Origin: Lonsdalea britannica | GTDB taxonomy: Bacteria > Pseudomonadota > Gammaproteobacteria > Enterobacterales > Enterobacteriaceae | DNA: 34,133 nucleotides | Direction: 5' to 3' | Assembly: GCF_946477055.1 (NCBI RefSeq) | Contig: NZ_CAMKXG010000006.1 | Coordinates: 1 to 34,133 of the forward strand | Shown here: one piece after another, positions 19,226-26,759 of the stretch | Numbering within the stretch: the stretch's first letter is position 1 | Layout: the number at the start of each line of letters is the position of its first letter | The notes under the pieces: model-generated | Told to the model about the DNA's origin: nothing | The model's input: the letters and a program-made list of their open reading frames with translations, nothing else | The model's database searches: none | Translations under genes and position numbers: made by a program

Positions 19226-19452
19226 AACCGCACAACGATTGAACATTTCCCGTTCCCCCTATACCGCTCGCCTGCACGATACCGCAAAGATAGGCGCGGC
19301 TTCAGCGTCGCCCTGTCTGTTAAAGCGTGAAAATCGCCGGAAGAGAGATTGATTATTTTTTCTTAACAATCCCGGAGGGCAGGCGCTGTCCTGTCGGTCT
19401 TCGTCAGCTCTGGCGCAGACGAAGCGCCGTAGCGAACCGCATGACGGGGAAA

Positions 19453-19468
19453 TGGCATGGTATATGCT
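19453..19468 (+). promoter_or_regulatory. Sigma-54 (-24/-12) promoter of the transporter-putA module
   Basis: TGGCATG-N4-ATGCT follows the RpoN consensus TGGCACG-N4-TTGCW. The invariant GG (19454-19455) and GC (19466-19467) are present with the exact spacing required. The start would be about 19479, leaving a short leader before the gene at 19528. Confidence 0.7.
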
Positions 19469-19527
19469 TGGTCAATAGGACTTGCCCCATACAGCAAACT
19501 GGCTCACCGCATAATAAGGACATGATC

Positions 19528-20364
19528 ATGATTGGGAAAAAACCGCTCAACTCCGCTTTTTTCACCCTGAGAAAGGCACTGGGTTTCTGCGCCTTACTCG
19601 GTGCCGTCGCGACCGCCCCGGCTTTTTCCGCACCGCTGAAAGTCGGTGCCGACCTTACCTATCCTCCATACAATTATCTTGATAATCATCAACCGGCAGG
19701 ATTCGATGCCGAGTTTATCCAGCTTGTCGCCGCTGAACTTAAAACCAAACCCGAGTTTATCGATACCCGCTTCGCCAACCTGATTATGGGATTGAATACG
19801 GGCAAATTTGACGTGATCGCCTCTTCGCTCTACATCACGCCGGAACGCGCCAAACAGATCGACTTCATCCCCTACGTCAAAACCGGCGGCGTCCTGATCG
19901 CGAGAAAAGGCGATCCGTTTCAGCCGACCGAACTCGGCATGCTGTGCGGTAAAAAAGTCAGTTCTATCAGCGGAGCGGCGTGGGTATTGAAGATGTCGCA
20001 AGGCTCCAAAACGCTGTGCGTGGATAAAGGGCTGAAACCAATCGATATCCGCGAGTTCCCCACCGCGCCTGAAGCCAGCCAGGCCGTACTGTCACGCGCG
20101 GTAGACGTTCAGTTTGATGATGCGGCGGTGGCTTTTGACGTCGCCAACAAAACCCAGAAGCTAACGGTCAGCAGCGGGATCGTCTATCCCATTCTGATCG
20201 GGCTGGGTGTGAAGAAAGGCAACGAAGAGAAATTCAGCAGCCTGAATACCGCCGTCCAGACGGTGATCAAATCTCCGGAATACCAGCAGCTGCTGAAAAA
20301 ATACAACCTGAAATCGTACTCCCCCAGTGAAGTACAGGCGGCGTTAAACGGCACGCTGCAATAA
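19528..20364 (+). CDS. Amino-acid ABC transporter periplasmic substrate-binding protein
   Basis: 278 residues; family 3 solute-binding protein (HisJ/GlnH type), the periplasmic receptor of a polar amino-acid ABC importer. It has a signal peptide with likely cleavage after AFSA (residue 35). The mature start KVGADLTYPPYNYLDNHQPAGFDAEF is typical of the family. Arg107 in ITPERAKQIDF and Asp198 in VQFDD are at the positions that bind the alpha-carboxylate and alpha-amino groups, so the ligand is probably an alpha-amino acid. Cys140 and Cys164 could form a disulfide. I chose ATG at 19528 because AAGGA is 7 bases upstream; ATG at 19522 is too close. The ligand is not predictable; the putA context suggests proline or a related amino acid. 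Confidence 0.93.
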   Translation: MIGKKPLNSAFFTLRKALGFCALLGAVATAPAFSAPLKVGADLTYPPYNYLDNHQPAGFDAEFIQLVAAELKTKPEFIDTRFANLIMGLNTGKFDVIASSLYITPERAKQIDFIPYVKTGGVLIARKGDPFQPTELGMLCGKKVSSISGAAWVLKMSQGSKTLCVDKGLKPIDIREFPTAPEASQAVLSRAVDVQFDDAAVAFDVANKTQKLTVSSGIVYPILIGLGVKKGNEEKFSSLNTAVQTVIKSPEYQQLLKKYNLKSYSPSEVQAALNGTLQ

Positions 20365-20378
20365 ATCATCATCCCGAT

Positions 20379-20418
20379 CCCTTCTCCCTCGGATGCGGGT
20401 TGAGCGTGTGGAGAGGGG
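20379..20418 (+). other. Possible hairpin between binding-protein and permease genes
   Basis: CCCTTCTCC (20379-20387) can pair with GGAGAGGGG (20410-20418), 9 bp with one G-U pair, across a 22-base loop, starting 14 bases after the binding-protein stop. No T-run follows. The other bases of this 258-bp gap show no gene or terminator. Confidence 0.4.
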
Positions 20419-20622
20419 CATCGTCAGTCAGGCTTCCTATTGCGTCCTGACCGGGTTTGGCGGCGCGTGTCGGCATGACAAGCAGGACGTCACCGATTCA
20501 CCGTCGTCACATCATCGCGAACAGAAAGCACGGCCGTCGCTTTTCATCATGCGTGTTATTCCGGTGAGCAATCCAGATGCATTACCGATGATGCCAGCGT
20601 CAATTTCATCACAGGATAAACT

Positions 20623-22164
20623 ATGGATTTTGATACTCATTATTTCTTTGAGCTGTTCTCTTATTCTGATTTCTGGCAAGCCACGCTGGTCGTGATTGCG
20701 CTGAGCGTCTCCTCCTGGGTCGGCGGCAATGTTCTTGGCCTCGTTCTGGCGCTGGCGAAGCAATCCCATTTTCTGCCGTTACGGGCGCTCGCCAAAATCT
20801 ACATCTGGTTTTTCAGAAGCCTGCCGCTGCTGGTGTTGATTATCCTGATCTATAACCTGCCGCAGTTTTTCACGTCCACGTCAGATCTCCTGTCATCGCC
20901 GTTTGTTTCCGGTCTGATCGCGATGGTGCTGTGTGAATCCGCGTTTATCGCTGAGATTTACCGCGGCGGCCTGATGTCCGTACACAAGGGGCAGCTGGAA
21001 GCGGCAAAATCCCTCAACATCAATTATGCCGGAATACAAAAACGCATCATCATTCCACAGGCGATGCGCATCGCACTTCCCGCGCTGGCGAATGAATTCA
21101 TCGTCATCGTCAAACTGACCTCGTTGGTTTCCGTCATCTCACTCGGGGAAATTCTTCTGGTAGGACAGCGGCTGTATACCCAGAACTTCAAGGTTATCGA
21201 AACACTGCTCGCGGTGTCGTGCTACTACATCTTCATCGTGACCGTCTTCGATCGTCTGGTGACCGCGCTGGAAAAATGGCTCGACACCGGCAGCCGGAAG
21301 GCTCGGGGGTTAAGCGCTCACGAACTCGCCTTGCTGCAGGCGCAACCGCCGGCGCCCGCGTTACAGCCCGCCCGTAAATATGCCAGCGACAAACACCGCG
21401 TGACTCTGGCGCTGGAGGGGATCTGCAAGCGCTACGGCAACAAGCCGGTGCTGAAGAATATCAATCTCGCCATCAAAAAAGGCGAAGTGATCGCCATCAT
21501 CGGCCCTTCCGGCTCGGGCAAGACCTCGTTAATCCGCACCATGAACGGTCTGGAGTCGCTGGATGACGGGAAAATTTTATTGGATGACCAACCTTTCCTT
21601 CACCCCACGGATAACGGCAGGCCGACGCAGCACTATTACCAGCAGGCTGAGAAGATCGGCATGGTTTTCCAGGGGTTTTACCTCTTCCCGCACATGACCG
21701 CGCTGGAGAATGTGATGTTCGCGCCGCTCTACCATCACACCGGCGCCAAAGACGATATTTTGGCTCAGGGACTCACGCTGCTGAAAAAAGTCGGGCTGCT
21801 AGAACACGCACATAAGTACCCCCACCAGCTTTCCGGCGGCCAGCAGCAGCGCGTGGCCATCGCGCGAGCGCTGGCGATGACGCCGTCTATCATGTTGTTT
21901 GACGAACCGACCTCGGCGTTGGACCCGGAACTGGTCGGCGACGTGCTGAAAGTCATTGAAAATCTCGCTAACGAGGGGATGACGATGGTGATCGTGACTC
22001 ACGAAATGTCCTTCGCATTCAAAATCTCCGACCGCATCGTCTTTATGGAAGAAGGCGAAATTCTGGCTGTCGGTAGCCCCAATGACATCCTGCATTCCAC
22101 GGACGAAAGATTAGTGAAATTTCTCCACAATCAGAAGAGCGCGCTGACGACCCTCGCGCTGTAA
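20623..22164 (+). CDS. Amino-acid ABC transporter permease fused to ATP-binding protein
   Basis: 513 residues joining two functions that are usually separate proteins. Residues 1 to about 235 are a HisM/HisQ-type inner-membrane permease with several hydrophobic segments and the EAA loop ([22 protein letters not shown] from residue 126). A Pro/Ala-rich linker (about 236-258) leads to a complete ABC ATPase: Walker A GPSGSGKT (294-301), Q-loop Gln350, signature LSGGQQQR (403-410), Walker B with Glu428 ([10 protein letters not shown]) and switch His460. A homodimer would supply two permeases and two ATPases, giving an importer with the binding protein upstream. AGGA lies 6 bases before ATG. Such fusions occur in the polar amino-acid family. 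No frameshift or truncation is seen. Confidence 0.95.
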   Translation: MDFDTHYFFELFSYSDFWQATLVVIALSVSSWVGGNVLGLVLALAKQSHFLPLRALAKIYIWFFRSLPLLVLIILIYNLPQFFTSTSDLLSSPFVSGLIAMVLCESAFIAEIYRGGLMSVHKGQLEAAKSLNINYAGIQKRIIIPQAMRIALPALANEFIVIVKLTSLVSVISLGEILLVGQRLYTQNFKVIETLLAVSCYYIFIVTVFDRLVTALEKWLDTGSRKARGLSAHELALLQAQPPAPALQPARKYASDKHRVTLALEGICKRYGNKPVLKNINLAIKKGEVIAIIGPSGSGKTSLIRTMNGLESLDDGKILLDDQPFLHPTDNGRPTQHYYQQAEKIGMVFQGFYLFPHMTALENVMFAPLYHHTGAKDDILAQGLTLLKKVGLLEHAHKYPHQLSGGQQQRVAIARALAMTPSIMLFDEPTSALDPELVGDVLKVIENLANEGMTMVIVTHEMSFAFKISDRIVFMEEGEILAVGSPNDILHSTDERLVKFLHNQKSALTTLAL

Positions 22165-22246
22165 CGCATGAACGATGGACAGGCTGAAATCACCGTAGCG
22201 GCTGCTTTCCCGCCGTAGACTAAGATTAAGTAACGTGAGGTTTATT

Positions 22247-25200
22247 ATGGCTATCGATATCGTAAGAGATGAGGTTATGGACAGAGAAAAAGTGTCGCCG
22301 TTCACTGAGCTATCTACGCATTGGACCTCCAGAGAGGACAAGAGAAAAGCCATCTCGCGGGTCTGGGACCAGCCTGAACAGGAAGTGGTGTCCTCTTTGT
22401 TTGATACCCTCGACATACCTGACGAAACCGACCACAAGATCCACCAATTAGCCCATTCATTGGCCTCTACGTTACGCAAAAAGAAAGTCAGTAAAGATCG
22501 CGAATCGATGATCCAAAACTTGTTGCAGGAGTACTCCCTGTCCTCACGGGAAGGCGTGGCGCTGATGTGTCTGGCGGAAGCCCTGCTGCGTATCCCTGAT
22601 GACGATACCCGCGACTTATTGATTCGCGACAAACTCTCGGGTCAGAACTGGAAATCTCATTTAGGCAAGAACTCGTCCCTGTTTATCAACGCAGCGACGT
22701 GGGGACTGCTCGTCACCGGTTCGGTCGTCAGTTACAGCGATAAACACGCCTTATCTCACAGCGTAAATAATATTATCGCGACCGCCTCTTCCGCGCTGAT
22801 CCGCAAAGCCATGGACGTCGCCATGCATGTGATGAGCGAACACTTCGTCACCGGAGAAACCATTTCGCGGGCGTTGCAGTCGATAACAAGCATTGAAAAA
22901 ACCGGGTTCACCTACACTTTTGACATGCTGGGCGAAGCGGCACTGACCCAGAAGGACGCCGACAACTACGTTCAACGCTGTCAGGAGGCGCTGCACGCCA
23001 TCGGCAAACACAGTAAGGGAAAAGGGATTTATAACGGTACGGAGTTTTCACTCAAGCTGTCGGCGCTGCATCCCCGCTATACGCTGCACCAGTATGAACG
23101 GCTGTTCAGCGAACTGTACCCGACGCTGAAGTCGCTGGTGCTGCTCGCCAAATCCTATGACGTCGCGATTACCATTGATGCCGAGGAAGCCGACCGGTTG
23201 GACGTCTCGCTGGATCTGCTGGCCCGGCTGTGTCAGGAGCCAGAATTGCAATCGTGGAACGGCATCGGTTTTGTGGTTCAGGCCTACCAAAAGCGTTGCT
23301 ACAGCGTGATCGGCTATCTGAAAGATCTGGCTCGCCAAACCCACCGCCGCCTGCGGGTGCGTCTGGTCAAAGGCGCTTACTGGGACAGTGAGATCAAACG
23401 CGCGCAGGTCGCCGGGCTTGGCGCGTATCCGGTGTTTACGCGCAAGGTCTACTCCGATGTCTCCTATCTGGCCTGCGCGAACGCCCTCTTGTCCGAGCCG
23501 GACCTGTTTTACCCCCAGTTCGCCACACACAACGCGCACTCGCTGGCCGCCATCTTTTATCTGGCGGGGGAAACCTTTACCCCGCATCAGTACGAGTTTC
23601 AGTGCCTCCACGGCATGGGCGTTCCTCTCTACCGGGAAGTGGTCGGCGCGGAACGCCTGAATCGTCCCTGCCGCATCTACGCCCCGGTGGGCTCTCACGA
23701 AACCCTGTTGCCCTATCTGGTCCGCCGGTTGCTGGAAAACGGCTCCAACAGCTCCTTCGTGAATCAGATAGCCGACCCGGAGGTTTCGCTCGATAGCCTG
23801 ATCGCCAGCCCCGTCAATACCGTCGCCGCGCTGGCGAAAACAGAGCACCAGCTCGGATTGCCCCACCCCCGCATTCCGTTGCCGCGAGATATCTACGGCG
23901 CGGATCGTGAGAACGCGCGGGGACTAAACCTGTATAACGAAGCCTGTCTGCATGAGCTGTCCGAGACCCTGACGCACAGCTCACGAGCAAAAATTAGCGC
24001 GCAGCCCATCACGGCGACAGGATCTCCGCTCGCCTCGCCAATCGATATCATCAATCCGGCTGATCCGCGCGATGTCGTGGGCACCGTCTGCGAAGCCACC
24101 CCCACCGATGTGTCCCATGCTCTCGAGGCCGCGCAACAGGCGACACGCCAGTGGGCCGCCGTTTCTCCGTCGATCCGCGCGGAAAAATTGATCCGCGCCG
24201 CCGAATTGATGGAGCAACGCATCGGAGAACTCATCGGCGTGTTGGTCAGAGAGGCGGGAAAAACCTACAGCAATGCCATCGCCGAAGTGCGAGAAGCGGT
24301 GGATTTTCTCAACTATTACGCCCTGCAGGTTCAGCAGACATTCGATAATGACAGCCACGTACCGTTGGGCGTCGTCGTTTGCATCAGCCCCTGGAACTTC
24401 CCTCTGGCCATTTTTACCGGTCAGATAGCCGCTGCGCTGGCGACCGGTAATACGGTGATTGCCAAACCAGCCGAGCAAACGCCGCTGATCGCCTATCTCG
24501 CCGTGAACATCCTGCACGAAGCCGGTATTCCAAACGACGTCTTGCAGATGCTGCCGGGACGCGGCGAAACCGTCGGAGAGCCGCTGATCGCCGACGAGAA
24601 GGTCAAAGGGATCATGTTCACCGGTTCTACCGCCGTCGCCCTGTCAATCAACCAACAGATTGCGGGACGTCTGGATGAAGCCGGGCGCCCGATCCCCCTC
24701 ATTGCGGAAACCGGCGGCATCAATGCCATGATCGTTGACTCGTCCGCATTACCGGAACAGGTCATCATCGACTGTATGACTTCCGCGTTTGATAGCGCCG
24801 GTCAGCGCTGCTCCGCCTTAAGATTGTTGTGTATCCAGAATGACGTCGCCGAGCCGCTGCTCGAAGCCTTGCGCGGCACCATGGTCGAATATCAGATGGG
24901 TAATCCTGAACAGCTCTCAACGGATATCGGCCCGGTCATTGATGAAGAAGCGATGGGCGCCATCCGTGCGCACATCAGCGCGATGCGCGATAAAGGTTTT
25001 CCCGTCTTTCAGGCCAGCCACACCGCGATGCGCGACGTCACAGACGACGCTCAGGGATACTTCATCACCCCTGCGCTTATCGAAATCAACGCTATCGAAG
25101 ACTTGAAGAAAGAGGTATTCGGTCCGGTGCTGCACGTGCTGCGCTATGACAGCCGCCAGTTGCCGGAGCTGGTGAATAAAATCAACACATTGGGGTATGG

Positions 25201-26026
25201 TCTCACCTTCGGCATTCACTCTCGCATCGACCGCACCATCAACAAAGTGGCGGAAAGCATCGACGTGGGAAATGTGTATATCAACCGCAATGTGGTGGGC
25301 GCCGTCGTCGGCGTTCAGCCCTTCGGGGGCGAAGGACTCTCCGGCACCGGTCCCAAGGCGGGCGGGCCGCTGTACCTGTATCGTCTGCTGAGCCAGTGCC
25401 CTGCCGATGCCTCGCTGCAAGGCTTACGCTACACCGCGGTCGCCGGCCCGGAAGCCCTGCCGACCAAGCCCGGCGCCTTTAGCGCCCATACGTCGCTGCA
25501 GGCCTGGGCGGAACAGCAGCAAAACAGCGAGCTGCTGCAATGTTGCAAAACGTTCAAAGAAAACAGCGCGGGCTATACCGTGAGCGCCCTTCCCGGTCCG
25601 ACCGGCGAAGACAACGACTATCGGCTTTTACCTCGAGAACGTGTTTTAGGGATAGCGTTGAATCCACAGGACTTGCTGATCCAACTGGCGGCCGTCACCA
25701 GCGTGGGCGGCAAAATGCTGTGGCCGGACACCTCCGTGAACATTGCGCTCTATGAAAAATTGCCCGCCGACGTGAAAGCGGTCATCGACATTACGCCGGT
25801 CGCTACGCTTTACGAACAGCCTTTCGACGCGGTGATCCATCACGGCAACGCCGTATCGCTGCAAAACGTCTGCACCCAGCTGGCCGCCAGACACGGCCCT
25901 ATCGTATCCGTGCAGGGGTTGAGCAGCGGTGACAGCGCAATTCGGCTTGAACGCCTGCTGATTGAACGCGCGATCTGCACCAATTCGGCAGCGGCGGGAG
26001 GCAATACGCGTCTGATGACGCTTTAA
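22247..26026 (+). CDS. putA: Bifunctional proline dehydrogenase / L-glutamate gamma-semialdehyde dehydrogenase, no DNA-binding domain
   Basis: 1259 residues against 1320 in E. coli PutA. It oxidises proline to glutamate in two channelled steps: FAD-dependent proline dehydrogenase at the membrane, then NAD-dependent semialdehyde dehydrogenase. The proline dehydrogenase barrel (about 200-500) carries Arg493-Arg494 in YLVRRLLENG; the dehydrogenase domain (about 590-1040) has general base Glu821 (AETGG) and catalytic Cys855 (GQRCSALR). A C-terminal ALDH-like domain ends in the conserved tunnel-lid motif (NSAAAGGNTRLMTL). The N-terminal ribbon-helix-helix domain of E. coli PutA is missing, so it should not bind its own promoter. 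ATG at 22247 follows GTGAGG by 6 bases; GTG at 22235 is less likely. It starts 82 bases after the transporter gene with no terminator between. Confidence 0.95.
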   Translation: MAIDIVRDEVMDREKVSPFTELSTHWTSREDKRKAISRVWDQPEQEVVSSLFDTLDIPDETDHKIHQLAHSLASTLRKKKVSKDRESMIQNLLQEYSLSSREGVALMCLAEALLRIPDDDTRDLLIRDKLSGQNWKSHLGKNSSLFINAATWGLLVTGSVVSYSDKHALSHSVNNIIATASSALIRKAMDVAMHVMSEHFVTGETISRALQSITSIEKTGFTYTFDMLGEAALTQKDADNYVQRCQEALHAIGKHSKGKGIYNGTEFSLKLSALHPRYTLHQYERLFSELYPTLKSLVLLAKSYDVAITIDAEEADRLDVSLDLLARLCQEPELQSWNGIGFVVQAYQKRCYSVIGYLKDLARQTHRRLRVRLVKGAYWDSEIKRAQVAGLGAYPVFTRKVYSDVSYLACANALLSEPDLFYPQFATHNAHSLAAIFYLAGETFTPHQYEFQCLHGMGVPLYREVVGAERLNRPCRIYAPVGSHETLLPYLVRRLLENGSNSSFVNQIADPEVSLDSLIASPVNTVAALAKTEHQLGLPHPRIPLPRDIYGADRENARGLNLYNEACLHELSETLTHSSRAKISAQPITATGSPLASPIDIINPADPRDVVGTVCEATPTDVSHALEAAQQATRQWAAVSPSIRAEKLIRAAELMEQRIGELIGVLVREAGKTYSNAIAEVREAVDFLNYYALQVQQTFDNDSHVPLGVVVCISPWNFPLAIFTGQIAAALATGNTVIAKPAEQTPLIAYLAVNILHEAGIPNDVLQMLPGRGETVGEPLIADEKVKGIMFTGSTAVALSINQQIAGRLDEAGRPIPLIAETGGINAMIVDSSALPEQVIIDCMTSAFDSAGQRCSALRLLCIQNDVAEPLLEALRGTMVEYQMGNPEQLSTDIGPVIDEEAMGAIRAHISAMRDKGFPVFQASHTAMRDVTDDAQGYFITPALIEINAIEDLKKEVFGPVLHVLRYDSRQLPELVNKINTLGYGLTFGIHSRIDRTINKVAESIDVGNVYINRNVVGAVVGVQPFGGEGLSGTGPKAGGPLYLYRLLSQCPADASLQGLRYTAVAGPEALPTKPGAFSAHTSLQAWAEQQQNSELLQCCKTFKENSAGYTVSALPGPTGEDNDYRLLPRERVLGIALNPQDLLIQLAAVTSVGGKMLWPDTSVNIALYEKLPADVKAVIDITPVATLYEQPFDAVIHHGNAVSLQNVCTQLAARHGPIVSVQGLSSGDSAIRLERLLIERAICTNSAAAGGNTRLMTL

Positions 26027-26032
26027 AGTGAG

Positions 26033-26056
26033 AAAGGCCAGCATTGCTGGCCTTTT
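26033..26056. terminator. Bidirectional terminator between convergent putA and yajQ
   Basis: Perfect 10-bp stem (26033-26042 with 26046-26055), 3-base loop, with T residues after the stem on the plus strand and a shorter TTT within the stem end on the minus strand. It begins 6 bases after the putA stop and serves both converging genes. Confidence 0.85.
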
Positions 26057-26076
26057 GCTTCTGTCGGGAAGTCCGC

Positions 26077-26568
26077 TTAGTCGCGGAAATTATTGAACTG
26101 GAAAGGCTGCCCCAGATCCGCGCCGCGCACCAGCGCGATCACGTTTTGCAGGTCGTCGCGAGACTTACCCGTCACACGTACCTGCTCGCCCTGAATCTGC
26201 GCCTGCACTTTCAGCTTGCTGTCTTTGATCAGCTTGACCAGCTTCTTCGCCTGGGCCGTCTCAATCCCCTGCTTCAGTCCGGCTTCCACGCTGTAGGTTT
26301 TACCGCTGTGCTCAAGCTCTTCGGGCACGTCTACCGCACTCCCTTCGATACCGCGTTTAGCCAGTTTCTCCCGCAGAATATCCACCAGCTGCTTAACCTG
26401 AAAATCTGACTCGCTCGCCATCTTGATGGTTTGCGCTTTTTCATTCAGATCAAAGCTGGCGGGCACGTTGCGGAAATCCCAGCGGGTGCTCAGCTCGCGT
26501 GACGCATTCTCCACCGCATTGCGGACTTCCTGCATATCAATTTCCGAAACAATATCGAAAGATGGCAT
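26077..26568 (-). CDS. yajQ: YajQ family nucleotide-binding protein
   Basis: 163 residues, the same length as E. coli YajQ (UPF0234). The fold has two ferredoxin-like domains. A Xanthomonas homologue binds cyclic di-GMP and influences virulence gene expression; the E. coli protein has been reported to bind nucleotides or tRNA. Conserved stretches include [34 protein letters not shown] and the [16 protein letters not shown] motif. ATG at 26568 has AGGAG 8 bases upstream. It is divergent from panE. The precise cellular role is not established. Confidence 0.95.
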   Translation of the reverse strand: MPSFDIVSEIDMQEVRNAVENASRELSTRWDFRNVPASFDLNEKAQTIKMASESDFQVKQLVDILREKLAKRGIEGSAVDVPEELEHSGKTYSVEAGLKQGIETAQAKKLVKLIKDSKLKVQAQIQGEQVRVTGKSRDDLQNVIALVRGADLGQPFQFNNFRD

Positions 26569-26601
26569 GATTTATCTCCTGACACAAAAAGGCTGCCGAG
26601 C

Positions 26602-26629
26602 ATGATACCCGCTCGACGGTCATAAGCAA
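26602..26629 (-). promoter_or_regulatory. Possible sigma-70 promoter of yajQ
   Basis: On the minus strand TTGCTT (26624-26629), a 16-base spacer and TATCAT (26602-26607, 5 of 6). The start would be near 26595, about 27 bases before the gene. Confidence 0.4.
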
Positions 26630-26713
26630 AATGGTCGCCGGAGCATGACAGAGACCGCCATCCGCAGGCGGCGAATGCGGCGGACAAAACGATGGGCGAT
26701 GGCTTATCATGTA

Positions 26714-26735
26714 TAAAGTGATGCAGATCACATTT
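26714..26735. promoter_or_regulatory. Crp-like binding site upstream of panE
   Basis: The 22-bp stretch matches the Crp consensus palindrome at 18 of 22 positions, with half-sites AGTGA and TCACA separated by 6 bases. It ends only 24 bases before the panE start, so if bound it would more likely block than activate panE. Confidence 0.5.
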
Positions 26736-26759
26736 TCATTTTTACCCTGGGAGAGAGGC

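Larger units (their letters stand above)
19063..19527. other. Regulatory gap between yajR and the amino-acid transporter genes
   Basis: A 465-bp non-coding stretch. It contains a long perfect hairpin (19109-19151), an inverted repeat GTTGCAC/GTGCAAC (19196-19202 and 19222-19228), an NtrC-like palindrome (19211-19225), another inverted repeat CTTCGTC/GACGAAG (19399-19405 and 19418-19424), and a sigma-54 promoter (19453-19468). No convincing sigma-70 promoter was found before the binding-protein gene. Confidence 0.65.

Noticed and set aside
19348..19366. IHF site between the NtrC-like palindrome and the sigma-54 promoter
   Set aside because: Only one half of the consensus (AATCAA on the minus strand) fits; kept as a remark, not as a feature.
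19327..19527. Upstream extension of the binding-protein frame by 67 codons
   Set aside because: It would place non-signal residues ahead of a clear signal peptide and run through the sigma-54 promoter; the ATG at 19528 has a proper ribosome site.
22165..22246. A separate promoter or terminator in front of putA
   Set aside because: No -35/-10 pair better than chance and no stem with a T-run in these 82 bases.
23048..23866. 272-codon open frame opposite putA
   Set aside because: Antisense shadow of the proline dehydrogenase domain, without independent evidence.
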